Shown here: positions 48,519-59,620 of the stretch, one piece after another
Layout of the letters: each line of letters opens with the position of its first letter
Position numbering within the stretch: position 1 is the first letter of the stretch
NCBI RefSeq assembly: GCF_026210795.1
Contig: NC_089437.1
Location: 2,232,001-2,296,000 of the forward strand
DNA: 64,000 nucleotides
Direction: 5' to 3'
From: Rhizophagus irregularis
Taxonomy: Eukaryota > Glomeromycota > Glomeromycetes > Glomerales > Glomeraceae
The notes under the pieces: generated by a model
The model's input: only the letters and a program-made list of their open reading frames with translations
Told to the model about the DNA's origin: nothing
The model's database searches: none
Program-made: the position numbers and the translations under genes

Positions 48519-48534
48519 GGAAAAGGATAAAACT
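48519..48534. repeat. LINE target duplication, last copy
   Basis: GGAAAAGGATAAAACT, followed by ACCACCATTCGATTCGTCTC, the rest of the hairpin module in which both LINEs sit. Confidence 0.9.
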
Positions 48535-48814
48535 ACCACCATTCGATTCGTCTCAGTGAAACGATTCTAACAAGCTATGATACATCTTTGTACGATTATT
48601 AGATGCCAAGTTATTTAATATATTCTTTATATAACTGTGATTATAAACGGTTCTTTTTAATATAAGATTTTTGAGGATATGTGTGATAGTGACTATAGAT
48701 AGATTGTGACTATATAGGATAGATTTTAATAATAAAGTGTTTTGAACATTCAACTGGTGTGACTATATAGTAGAATGTGACTATAACGGGAGTGACTATA
48801 GAGGGAGTTGACTG
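48535..48814. other. Right arm of the TA element
   Basis: Half hairpin module (48537-48575), then AT-rich sequence with several GTGACTATA repeats up to the inverted end. No gene. Confidence 0.75.
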
Positions 48815-49641
48815 TAGTAGTAGCAATAGATTTCTTTACGAAATGGCCAGAAGCAAAAGCAATAAAAGAAGCGAATGCACAGGAAATATCAAAATTCATT
48901 TATGAAGAAATAATTTGTCGACATGGATGTCCAAAGAAAATACTTACAGATAATGGATCAGAATTTAATAATCAATTAACTAAAAATCTTACAGAAAAAT
49001 TTAATGTTCAACATAAATTTTCAACTCCTTATCACCCTAAAACAAATGGATTAGTAGAACGATTTAATAAAACATTAATAGAATCATTGGCGAAATTAGT
49101 AAAAGAAAAATTAACGATATATAGAAATAGAGAATATGAAGATAAAAATTGGGATCAAAGAATAGCACCAATATTATTTGCATATAGGAGTAAAATACAA
49201 AAATCAAGTAAAATGACACCATTTTATTTGACTTATGGAAGAAGAGTAATATTACCAAATGATGAAGAAGTTAAAGGAATTACAATGATTAAAAGAATAG
49301 AACATATAATAGAAGAATTACCAATAAAAAGAAATGAAGCAAAGAAGAATATTGAAAAAGCACAAGAACAACAAAAGAAATATCATGACAAAATTGGAAA
49401 ACGAAAACAAAACTTTCAAATAGGAGATAAAGTATTATATTTTGACGTGGCGAAATACAAAACACATACAGGAAAACTAGAAGAAAAATGGAAGGGACCA
49501 TATTATATACATGAAGTAATAATAAATGGATCGTACAAAATTAAAGAATTAAATGGAAGAATTTTAAGAAGACCAGTAAATGGAGAATTATTAAAGGAAT
49601 ATTTTGATAGGGAAATATTTGAACCATATATAATAATATAA
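48815..49641 (+). pseudogene. Integrase, 3' half (catalytic core and C-terminal domain)
   Basis: VVVAIDFFTKWPEAKAI continues the core interrupted at 32136. ILTDNGSEFNN gives the second Asp and NGLVERFNKTL the Glu of the DDE triad. Then comes a long C-terminal region with GDKVLYFDVAKYK and EKWKGPYYI, a GPY/F-type module found in many Ty3/gypsy integrases. No chromodomain is evident after it; it ends at TAA 49639-49641, about 50 bp before the purine tract. The half itself has no internal stop. Confidence 0.9.
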
Positions 49642-49692
49642 TATGTTTGAGACCCGAATTCGATTCTTAATTTATGAGACATAAATTTTTTT

Positions 49693-49706
49693 AAGAGGAG
49701 GATAAA
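49693..49706 (+). other. Polypurine tract
   Basis: AAGAGGAGGATAAA directly before the right LTR; primer for plus-strand DNA synthesis. Confidence 0.8.
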
Positions 49707-50218
49707 TGTAATAACCGAAAAATACAATAATATAGAATAAGGATAAATAATCAGCCGAAGGATAAATAATTAACCGATGGGTAAATAATTAGCCAATAAA
49801 ATTATATTTATAGTTTAGTTTAGTGTAATGAGATAGTCATATAATAATAGATCTTCAAATTTTATTAGAAAAGATAGTAAATATGAGAAATATTTTTCTT
49901 AAAAATGTATAAATACAAGTGGATTTCGATAGGAAATTCCGCAGTCAATTTTTTTGGCTCAAATAAAATAATATTAAAATATTAATTATTAAAAAGTTAT
50001 TCAAATATGAATATGTTTATTGTACGCTTGAGAATTAATTAATATTATATTATTAAGTTCAAAATTTTAAAATAATATTTGGTAAGAAAATAATGTTTTG
50101 TAATTTTTGTAACTAATTTTTATTTTAAACCAAGCATAGATATTATTCAAACTCAACACGTCGGTGGCAACATACGATATTTTATTTTATTTTAATATTC
50201 TATGGGCGGCGTGTCACA
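49707..50218 (+). repeat. 3' LTR of the gypsy element
   Basis: 512 bp, aligned to the 5' LTR with about ten transitions and a one-base T-run difference. Followed by GTGT, matching the GTGT before the left LTR. Confidence 0.92.
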
Positions 50219-50438
50219 GTGTGAAAAAAAGTAGAATATGACAACTGATAATCTGCTAATCTGCTGACGATTTTTAAATCACGATATCATGTGACTAGCA
50301 AATTACGTATTATTATTGGTTGCATATATTGTATAATATCAGGCGATAATCATAAAAAACAGGGGGGGGGTTATGTAAACCGTAGAATCTAATTGGTCAG
50401 GCCTAATGTGATAAAATATATGCAAATTGTTTAAATGC

Positions 50439-50908
50439 TTTTGTGGGTGTAGGCCGTGTAGCAAGTGCTGGCACAAGCCACACCACTACGAAGGACTGGC
50501 CCTGCTACCAGTGACAGCATCCCCTTTTTTGTATGCCAGGTTTATAGCATAGAAAATTTTTAATAAGGATTTTTTCTTCAACATAAAGATTTTAAACTTA
50601 TATTGTAGATGTAATTTACATCTACATCATGTAATTTCACCTGCTCTGCAAGTTTAATTAGGATTTGGAAGAAGGTTATGAATGCCAATTTTGACTTTAA
50701 ATATAAATGATTGATTCTACCATCTTTGTCGATCATTTCCAAAAATGGATTTCATGAAAGAAAAATTTTAGTAATTTTTGAAGTTATAATTTTCGTTGCG
50801 CCACAATCTGCTGGCTGCGCCACGAACCTGATGGTGTGACGCTAAATATTGAACTTTCTTTATGCTCTGAAGCAGAGATTTTTCTTTCGTTAGTTTATAT
50901 TAAAAAAC
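50439..50908 (+). promoter_or_regulatory. Region between element F and the Mios-like gene; candidate promoter
   Basis: 470 bp. It contains a locally G+C-rich stretch (about 50445-50525) ending in a T-run, then AT-rich sequence, a short TGCGCCAC repeat (50797, 50816), and a T-rich leader before ATG 50909. No TATA box is obvious. The promoter of the Mios-like gene must lie here or inside the end of element F. Confidence 0.4.
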
Positions 50909-53900
50909 ATGTCAAGCTCACGGTTAAATTATCAAATTGTATGGTCTCCGCATGAAGACAATTTATTTTTGCTTGGGTCAAGTAATGATTTGAGGTTATA
51001 TGAATATACGCCCAAGGTTTGTCTTTGACTCAACTATTTAAACAATTAAAAACAATTTAATAATATTCCTCGGAACATAATTAGGGATCAACAAAATTGA
51101 ATTTTGTAAGTCCCTTCGTAACGGCAATGACACAAATGAAGGTATGTAAAGAACTTTTTCTTATTCTCATGTTCTTAGATTCATAGTTCTAATATTTCAT
51201 TATATAGTGTTTTGATTGGTCACCTGATCCCGCTTTTCCAAGCATTGCAGCAGGATTTGCGAATGGCAAAATAGTTCTTATGCTTATCAATCTTCGTGAT
51301 GAATCATCATCTTCCACTCAACAACAACAACCTTATGTGATAAATTCTAAAAATACAAAACCGTGTAACAAAGTAGTATTTTCATCAGATCCAAGATTAC
51401 TAGCAACCGGATTTGACAAAGGTAGAAATGATCATGGTTTATTAATCTGGGATGTTGAAAAAGCAAAATCATCTTCGTTAATAAATGGAGATAAAGATCA
51501 TGGTAGTGATACTCCCGCGGAGGTTTCTAATAAAGCTACTGGTAATGGCCCCGTCGGATTTTGTAGAGTTGAGGATAATTACCCTTATGGTATTATAAAT
51601 TAAAATTGAAATCGATATTTCTACAACAAATTTATGAATCAATCCATATATGATTTTTTAATAGACATGGCAAGATTCGGAGTATTTGATCCTTCGTTGG
51701 TTTCAAAACCTTTACCTACACTAAGGTGAAGATGATTGTATACTCTTAACAAAAGACATTCACATCTTAATCCTCTGAAATTTTCTTACATTTTTTCCAC
51801 GTGGCTATATTTAAAAAGATTTGATACACGTAATGATGCTATTCACAGTTTTGGATTATCGGAAAATGTCAATTCTATAAGCTGGTTTCATGCTAATTCG
51901 AACCAATTGGTTTCTGGAATGTCAGGAAGATGTTTAAGGATTTTTGATTTAAGATGTAATTACTTGAATAAACATGTTATCTTGATATTAGAAAGTATCA
52001 TTAGTATCATTAATAATTTTGTTATTCGAATTCACTAGCTTCAGATCCTTCTATTACAATAACAACCAAAGCTGTTTTTGGAGTAAAAACTGACCCGTAT
52101 AATGATCATAGATTTGCTAGTTTTGAAGACGGTTATATTGGGAATATATTTTTATGGGATGATCGTAAGGCCACGGAAGCAATATCCTTTTTTTCTAACT
52201 TTCTGCTTAAAAGAGAAATGTTAATTAAAAATTATTCTATATCATATCCTTAATATGTTTGTTAACTTGTTATTTAATTCACATCCTAAGTATATCCACC
52301 GAGTCACGCCCAGTTCAGATTTCATTTTCAACATCACGATCAGGTTTAATAGCGTCTTTGTCTAATGATGCTTCTTATGTAACATTATATGATATAAAAG
52401 AAACTACACATAACTTGTCCGATTTCGGTGAAATTTCTCTTGATCATCTTAATAATGGATTTGGTGGTCATGGAGGAGGCGGTGCAGGATCGGTTCCATT
52501 TAATGAGAAAAGTGGAGTTGGTTCTGGTGGAAGTACATTTAGTTTTGGCAACAAAATAGATGAGGAACTTGATACTCCTATATTATGGAAGTCCAGAAGA
52601 AGTTTGTATTAAACTTTGATTTCTGAACTTATTTTTGTACTTAAAAATATTTTGATTTATGTTTTGTTATTCCAAACCCAAAGCACAAAGATCATCAAAG
52701 TCTCTCATATCTTTTGCTTGGATACCAACTATTTCGACAACTCATTCATATCGTTTATTAGCAATAAACAAGGAGCAAACGTTTGAAACAATTGCATTAG
52801 AGGAAAGTCCAAATTTTGATTGGGATCCACAGGGAAATATAGCAATATTTAATCATAAAAAAAAAATTAATGATGAAATTCACGATAATGTCAGTAATAA
52901 TGATAATCGGCATTATGAAATCGAAAATAATGATGAATCTAATTTATACCAGCATAATAACAGTAGCGGGCATAAACATCGCGTTTCCTTAGATTTGAAG
53001 ACAGATAATGATTATAGCGGGAATAGGACACCCAGACCCAGTGATTCTTCTAAAAGTGAGATTATGCTGAACAATCAATTAAGAGGTATAATGACGCATC
53101 GATCTCATGATGACATGGCAAAAAAAGATGATAAGAAAGAGTTGTTAATGTCACCTTTAAAGACATTAAAGGAATTGCAAGAAGATATTTCATTTGTGAT
53201 GCGTAAAAGAGCTAGAGAAGGATATTCTATGGATGTGAGTATTACAAAGTCATGTTATATTATCATACGCAAAAATATTCCATTTAACTATTCTATAGTG
53301 TCGAATTAATGAAGAAATCGTAAAGGATTCTCCAAAATTAAAAGCATTATGGGCTTGGATAGCTCGTACGTTTAGATCAATCGGAATTACTTTTTTGTAA
53401 ATTTAGAAGTATGTTAAAATATTTAAAATATAAACTTTATTATGTTCTACTTAGATGCTGAAAAATCTGCTTTAGAAGGAAGAAATAGTGATTTTAATTT
53501 TCAGGGAATTCATTCAGTATGGACAGGTTAGTGTTTTGATCATTTGATACTCCTAAAATTCGCGCATTATTAAAAAAAAAAATATTTTTTTTTTTATAAT
53601 ATTTAGCGTCTACAAGTGGTAAAAAAACATCACCAATGACAACGCCTAAGTCATCTCCGCCAAGACCATCCGAAAGATTCGATCAAATAATTGATGCAAA
53701 TGAACTTTCTATTGCAGTATCAACATCTAAATTACCACAAAGAAAGTTGGCATTGACCATATGTGGATGGGGTTTTGGAAAAAAAGAATTAGAAGAAGCA
53801 CTTCAAAAGTAAAATTATTTTAATTGTTTTAAAATTCATACTTTCTTTTAATTATATTATTGAAATTATTTATGGTTCCATTAGAATGGAACGTGCGGGT

Positions 53901-55524
53901 ACTTATGAAAAAGCTGCTGGATGGGCATTATTTCATGGTAAAACTGAGAGAGCTATTGCAGCATTAAATAATAGCAAAGGTAAATAATTTATAACCCTAT
54001 AATAGGACCCGAAATATACTATAAAAAGGTTCGGGGCAAAATAATCATGTAGATCTTGCCTTTTATGGACAGGACAATTCCGGTCAAATTTTATTGCCTT
54101 TTTTTAATACTGACTAACATTCTCTTAATTACGGCCCTAAAGAATGGACTAACTACTCCTGGACTTGACCTCTATATATATTTCGGGTCTTCTCATAATT
54201 AATTGATTTTTAATTACGAATAATAAACTGACGCGTTTTTTAATTAAAGATGAACGATTGAAATTAGTATCTACTGCATTGGCCGGTTATGCTGTTAGTA
54301 ATCATGATACATCCTCTCAGGCAAATTCACTTTGGAGCAAAATGTGTAGGAATTTAAGTCTCGAAATGAGCGATCCATATCTGCGAGCGATGTTTTCATA
54401 TATTGCATCTGGAAATTGGTTGGACGTATTACAAGAAAAAGAACTTTCTTTACAAGATCGAATTGGCATTGCATTGAGATTTTTGGACGATGAAGAGGTA
54501 TTTAATTTTAATTTAAAGTAAGGAATACTTAAAAAACTTTGATATAATTATTAAATGTCTTGATTTTATTTTTCTACCATGAATATATAGCTTAATGATT
54601 TCTTGCATAACACAACCGCAAAAGTAATTTTAGACGGTGATATAGATGGTGTCATTTTGACTGGTCTTACATCGGAAGGCGTTTCATTATTTGAAAATTA
54701 TATAAATAATACATGTGATGTTCAGACAGCAAGTCTAGCGCTGAGTTTTTGTGTTCCTAAAAAATTCAAAGATACGAGAGTAATGAAATGGATAGAAAGG
54801 TAATTGAACGTGTCCATATTTGAACAGTTATAATTCTGACCATTTTGTTCAAGTTTAGTTTCTTGCTTATTTCATTCTAGTTATCGTACGTTGCTAGATC
54901 AATGGGAAATGTTCCATATACGAGCAAAATTTGATATTACTCGTGGTAAACATATGGAGTCCTCAACATCATCGGCGGCAGATATGGTGCCACCACAAGT
55001 TTACGTAAGATGTAATTTTTGCTGCCAAAGCGTTTCACACAGTTTATGGATAGGTATGAAAAAAGATAGAGTCACTTTACCTCCATATTCTGGGGCATCT
55101 GGAATGATTTTCAGACAAAAGGTAAAAAGTCGCCTACGGTATTTGGTAATGCTTTTCAATAAATGATTGCTGATTTGTTTTTTTTAAGCCCACAAGTTGT
55201 CCTGGGTGTCGAAAATCTTTACCTCGATGTTCTATATGTTTATTAAGTCTTGGAACACCCACTGATGAAAACGTAACCGCTAACTTACAACATGGATCTT
55301 CAAATGATAGTAAGTGAAAGGACAATTATTTATTAAATTAATTATTTATTAAATTTTAAATTAATAATTTTCTTTTCACAGAACCATCTGGATTCGATCT
55401 ATGGTTTACGTGGTGTCAATCATGTCGTCATGGAGGACATGCTATACATATGTTACAATGGTTTCAAAAGCATAAAGTATGTCCCGTTAGTGAATGTCCA
55501 TGTGAATGTGAAATAGTTGTATAG
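50909..55524 (+). CDS. MIOS: Mios/Sea4-type subunit of GATOR2/SEACAT (WD40, alpha-solenoid, zinc C-terminus)
   Basis: Seventeen exons: 50909-51016, 51085-51141, 51208-51589, 51665-51725, 51819-51955, 52039-about 52165, about 52303-52601, 52684-53234, 53299-53365, 53455-53526, 53607-53808, 53885-53979, 54250-54497, 54591-54799, 54881-55121, 55189-55309, 55382-55524. Nearly all introns are GT-AG and phase-consistent; only the sixth intron's borders are unclear. The N-terminus [16 protein letters not shown] starts a WD40 propeller ([30 protein letters not shown]). A low-complexity linker and helical repeats follow ([32 protein letters not shown]). The C-terminus is a RING/zinc-ribbon domain: [51 protein letters not shown]. 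In animals and yeast this protein helps relay amino-acid state to TORC1 at the vacuole. Looks intact. Confidence 0.92.
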
Positions 55525-56363
55525 AATTGATCGATTACTTAATTAGTATTAAATGTTAAAATTTGTATTTATATAATTATTTATTCAGACTTAATAAACA
55601 TAAATATATATTGTTATTTATATTCTTTAGTTAAATCAGTTAAAAAAAATTACCTCTTACAACTGATTTCATAATGTGCGGGACACTTAGCAAATTTTAA
55701 AGAACTCGGAAGTATTCGGTAAAGCTTGATATAAAATAAAAATACGCTAATTTTGGAGTACTATTCCGAGAATGGTGGTATAATTTTATCTTATTTTGAA
55801 CTTTTACCGAATATTTCCGAGTTCTTTAAATTTTGCTAAGTGTCCCGTACATTATGAAATCAGCTGTAAAAATTTTAGAGTTGCCGAGAACTTGCCGGGT
55901 TATCGGGTTGTCGGCATATATTAATTTGAATGGCTTAGTAAAAAACAATACACAACATTACTGTCATCTAAATTTAGTATTATCTGTTTATGCGATTAAG
56001 CGAGATTATGACGTGATTTGATTAGTAAGATCGATTTTTTCCAGAAATTAATTTTTAATATGCGCACGAAATCATGTGCGAATGTATGAACACAGAATGA
56101 TTTAATAAATCATGGACACATTACATAAAAATTATCTATTATGCTAAATTATTATTAATCAAATATTTTTAACTCAAATAGGCTTAGCGTACATAAAAGT
56201 TAAGATCGTTTCTAATTTTAGAAAATATATATCATTAGTATTGATCAACCTTAATTTCGAATTTCGAAAAATGTTTACGTACAACATTATGAAAAAAACT
56301 ATAAATAAAGAAGACTTATCTTTTTTTATTATTTTTATATGATTCTTATTAAATACATAAACA
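55525..56363. other. Intergenic region between Mios-like and GCLM-like genes
   Basis: Holds a 207-bp MITE (55660-55866) and otherwise AT-rich DNA that must include the 3' end of the first gene and the promoter of the second. No further gene. Confidence 0.7.
55660..55866. mobile_element. TA-flanked foldback MITE (207 bp)
   Basis: Arms of about 90 bp: CAACTGATTTCATAATGTGC... and the inverse ending GAAATCAGCTG, with TA at 55658-55659 and 55867-55868. Inner arms GGGACACTTAGCAAA and GAACTCGGAA also pair. Tc1/mariner-type target. Confidence 0.88.
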
Positions 56364-57686
56364 ATGACAGAAAATAATGAAGGGCAGACTTCGAACGGAA
56401 ATAGTGTTATTAAAACATCTGATGCAGCTAGAGTTATTGTCTATACGGGAAATGTCATGAAACAAGCGAATATTAATTCTTTTAACTCTGGAAAGAATAA
56501 TCAAGAAGTAATATTTTGAGAGAAAGTATTTTTTTTTTTGCAAATTTACGAAAAGTTCTTAATGAACCTTTTTTGTAGTTGGTTAGTGCACTTACTGATA
56601 CGTTGAAAGCATATCTTTACACAAAACCTATGTGGACTTTTGATAAAGTAAATGGGATATTAGAAATACCTGATCCATTTTACTTTGATCAAAAATTAAC
56701 GGAAGATCGTAATGAATATGAGATCACAGGTGAAATTAAAATTCATCTTATTTTTTATTTTATGAAGAAATATGAAGAAAATACTAAAAAATTATTATTT
56801 TCGATTATAATAGCAAAATTATTTTATTTACCATCGTCGTCAACCTCAGTAATCGAACCTTCACCACCTCCACAATACGTAGCACAATCAATATATCACT
56901 TATTTAAAGTACTTGGAATTAATACAATAGACACATTTATCGTTTATTTTAATGGGCTAATATTTAATTATTCTGATGAGGTCGATGGTTCTTCCTCTAA
57001 TGACAATTTCACTAAAAGTGATTTTGATAATCTAATAAAAGTTTGGACAGAATTAGAAAAATTCCACGTGAATAATAGAATTCATAAATTAGGTGTTAGT
57101 GAATTTACTAAAAATAGACTAGAAAGTTTTATAAATGCGGTTGAGGTAAGTTAAAGATGATTAAAATCTAGTTTAGGTTTATAAATTTTCAATCACACTT
57201 TTTTGATGAAATTTGAATTTATTTAATAGATTTCTCCAAAGGTAAATCAAATTAATATTATAGATTGTAATAATGGGGAGATTCTTGAATTCGCTAAAAA
57301 GAATGATATAGAATTGCTTACACACCGTGATCCGACCGGTAATCTATCGATTAATAAAAAAAAATTACGTCTTAAAAAAAAATTAATCGAATTTTTTAAA
57401 AATAAATAGTTATATTGCCATCAAAAACTTTTCGAAACATTATTGAAGAAACTAATACCAATAAAATTAGTTTAAATAATGATTTATTACCGCGTTGGGT
57501 ACTCAAATATTCCGTAATGATCAAATGTAGAGGTGTTGTTGCTAATAAAGGGTAATTATTATTATTTATGTATATATAAATTTCGAATTAAATCTTAAAT
57601 TATTGTTATTTTTTTTATTTAGATATATTGTAATGGGAAGTACACCAAATTCAGGTTTGAATTTTACTTATACCATAGATCATTAA
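56364..57686 (+). CDS. GCLM: Glutamate-cysteine ligase modifier subunit
   Basis: Five exons: 56364-56507, 56579-57145, 57230-57338, 57410-57551, 57623-57686, all GT-AG with matching phases; about 340 residues. Related in fold to aldo-keto reductases. Recognised by IVYTGNVM near the start, the segment LIKVWTELEKFHVNNRI, HKLGVSEFTKNRLE, VNQINIIDCNNGEILEF, FAKKNDIELLTHRDPT, and LPRWVLKYSVMIKCRGVV. This non-catalytic partner raises the glutamate affinity of the catalytic subunit and eases glutathione feedback in the first step of glutathione synthesis. Intron 3 (57339-57409) could be read through in frame to a stop, giving a shorter Lys-rich end. The region following exon 5 has no further exon. 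Confidence 0.9.
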
Positions 57687-57715
57687 GAAGAAATGACGTA
57701 CTTCCAAGAGATGAA

Positions 57716-57822
57716 ATAAAGTAAAGACTAACTTTACGGTATCTAACTTTGCGGTATCTAACTTTGTAGTATCTTTGCAGTATCTAACTTTGAAGCATCA
57801 GTATCTAACTTTGCATCTGCCT
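57716..57822. repeat. Minisatellite GTATCTAACTTTGCG, about five copies
   Basis: Direct repeats of GTATCTAACTTTGCG with small changes just downstream of the GCLM-like gene, probably in its 3' untranslated region. Confidence 0.8.
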
Positions 57823-58440
57823 ATTATTATTCTGTATTACTAAAATATAAGCAATTTATTTATCATTTTTTTTGCAAATAAATTATTCTTTGGCACATTA
57901 CAGGTAATTTGGGGGGTTTAACCTTGGGTTTTAACCTCGAGATGAATACCGAATTAAATTTCTAAACTTAATTTTATTGCTTATTAATTTTATTAATTAT
58001 TCGGATTTGTCTTGATGAAATCAAATATAGTATGTAGATTATGTAGATTATGGAAATTACGAAAATCATTATCATTTTAGTATAAGTTAATTCGATTTAT
58101 CGTTGTAAACACCACCAATTTGAGGGTGAAAAAATAGGTTATTGAAGTCGTGTTCGATCACGTGATTTTAAAATTCATCACTTAAAATTCTGCGTAAATC
58201 ATGTGATCATCACATATCACATGATTGTGATTAAAGAGTTACGAAATTTATTAATTTACTGCCTATTTACAAAAAATAAATCACCTCTCTAAAAACATTG
58301 TATATTTATTGTGAAAGTGTGTGGATTTGTAATCTGTCTTTCATACTTATTAATATCAGTTACTAAACTTTTAATTCCCTTAAAACTTGTCTAAACTGCT
58401 TGTACCCATCTTTTTATTACCAATATTTTCTTGTTCTTCT
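57823..58440. other. Non-coding AT-rich region
   Basis: No supported gene, repeat or site. Several ATCACGTGAT-like words near 58155-58225 may be chance. Confidence 0.5.
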
Positions 58441-59240
58441 ACAATTTTCAATGCTCTTTAAAAAGTTGCATCTCTTGGTCATCATCATCATCACTCATTG
58501 AATTTACAATTGTGAATTGAGCAGTTTTATTATTATCCATTAAATTTGTTATATTGCTTAATGTATTATCTAAAAAAAAATAAAAAAAAGGTTTGTTATT
58601 GTTAATATAATAATATAAATATTATTTACCTCTATTTGAATTAAAAGGTGGATTTTACATGGATTTTTTACCTGGTAAAAATATAAATGGATATATCTCT
58701 TGATATTGAACTTTGTAAAAAAAAGTAGGATTAATTGTAAATTGAAAAGCATTAATTAAATACTTACAAAGAAAAAAATTGATTTTTAAAAAGTCTAAAC
58801 AAGAACACATCCACTTTTCAGTATCAGTAAATATTCATTATTAATTTCTTTTTTTGAAAATTATTCCACTCCTTTTTAAAATCTTTCCACCATGAAGATT
58901 TTTCACGACCACATAAATATTTATTGTTATTGATGATGTGTAAAAAAAATATAAATTACTAAATCAAGATATGGTCAAAAAATTTTTTGAAATATTGCAA
59001 TTAAAATCTATACTATTAGTTAAATCATTTTCTAAATATTCATTAGTATTGATTTCTAAAATTCTTTCAAATAATTGTTTTGATATAATTAAAAGTTCTA
59101 TCTCTGTGTTAGATTAATTAGATTGTTCATATTGCAAAGTAGCTTTATGACAACATATATTACAAGTTTTAAATCAGTTACTAAGTATTTTCATTAATGT
59201 TTTTCAACATTTTTTACATTTTTATAAATTACTAGTATCA
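58440..59240 (-). pseudogene. Decayed minus-strand gene with Cys-rich start
   Basis: Read leftward from about 59240: a CKKC and then KTCNICCHKATLQYE pair of Cys motifs, a helical stretch EIELLIISKQLFERILEINT with EYLENDLTNSIDFN, a break, then YLCGREKSSWWKDFKKEW near 58920, and an acidic tail MSDDDDDQEMQLF near 58490. Several in-frame stops and a TA-rich gap interrupt it. The composition of these blocks is clearly protein-like. I recall similar Cys-rich proteins as an expanded family in Rhizophagus but cannot name a function. Confidence 0.4.
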
Positions 59241-59620
59241 CAGGTAAAACGCTGACCAATCGAATACCTACCTGATCAGTAACTTTTTTTTGATCGACCA
59301 CCTGATTTATTCAATAGTTAGAAATTAGTGTATACTTCAATTAGGTATCAATAAGGTTATTACCCAATTGATAACTATTATATAATTTAAATTTACCGAT
59401 TATTTTATATTTGATCAATTGGTATTTAAGTTTAACTTTTTTTAATTGTAATATTGGCTGATCAATAATATTGCTTGATCAAAATGCGATACAATGATAC
59501 ATGCTATATTGAATATAATGGTTTTAGCTTCAGATTACTTTCTTTTAGATGAAGTTAAAACCAATTTTTAAAAGTTAAAATCAATCTTTAACTTATTTTT
59601 TTCTTTATTTTACTTTCTAA
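59241..59620. other. AT-rich region with GATCAATTGG-like repeats
   Basis: Contains a partial, inverted-looking copy of the CAGGT...CTGATCAGT element ends (59241-59290) and repeated TTGATCAA words. No gene. Confidence 0.4.

Larger units (their letters stand above)
32137..48814. mobile_element. TA-family DNA element (pogo/Tc1-like ends) in the integrase gene, holding two LINEs
   Basis: Inverted ends CAGTCAACTCTCTTTATAGT (32137) and its inverse ending GAGGGAGTTGACTG (48814), with TA on both sides (32135-32136, 48815-48816). Subterminal GTGACTATA motifs are repeated, especially at 48660-48810. Removing it with one TA rejoins GNKYI to VVVAIDFFTKW in frame. Without the LINEs it is about 960 bp and carries no gene, so it is non-autonomous. 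The CAGT start and TA target are typical of pogo/Tc1-mariner elements. Confidence 0.88.
23451..50218 (+). mobile_element. Ty3/gypsy LTR retrotransposon, interrupted by nested elements
   Basis: Two LTRs (23451-23963 and 49707-50218) begin TGTAATAACC and end GTGTCACA. A primer-site candidate follows the left LTR, and a purine tract precedes the right LTR. Gene order is gag extension, gag, protease, reverse transcriptase, RNase H, integrase, the order of Ty3/gypsy (Metaviridae). The 4 bases GTGT lie outside both ends. LTRs differ by about ten transitions and one homopolymer length change, so the insertion is fairly young. The body is broken by a foldback MITE (26005-26539) and by a TA element carrying two LINEs (32137-48814). 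Confidence 0.92.
19099..50438. mobile_element. Element F: DNA transposon with DDE-like gene, split by a gypsy element
   Basis: Inverted ends GCATTTAAACAATTTGCATA (19099) and TATGCAAATTGTTTAAATGC (ending 50438). Looser inverse similarity extends about 170 bp inward, including GGCCTGACCAATT on the left and AATTGGTCAGGCC on the right plus a G-run. Flanks TTTCGTGAG and TTTTGTGGG (7 of 9) suggest a target duplication of 8-9 bp. The only own gene is the minus-strand transposase-like gene 19518-23334. The interval 23451-50218 is a later LTR-retrotransposon insertion. Without it F is about 4.6 kb. Confidence 0.65.

Noticed and set aside
50909-57686. Operon-like or shared regulation of the Mios-like and GCLM-like genes
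   Set aside because: They are separated by about 840 bp with a MITE between them, each has its own intron-rich structure, and no shared motif is seen.
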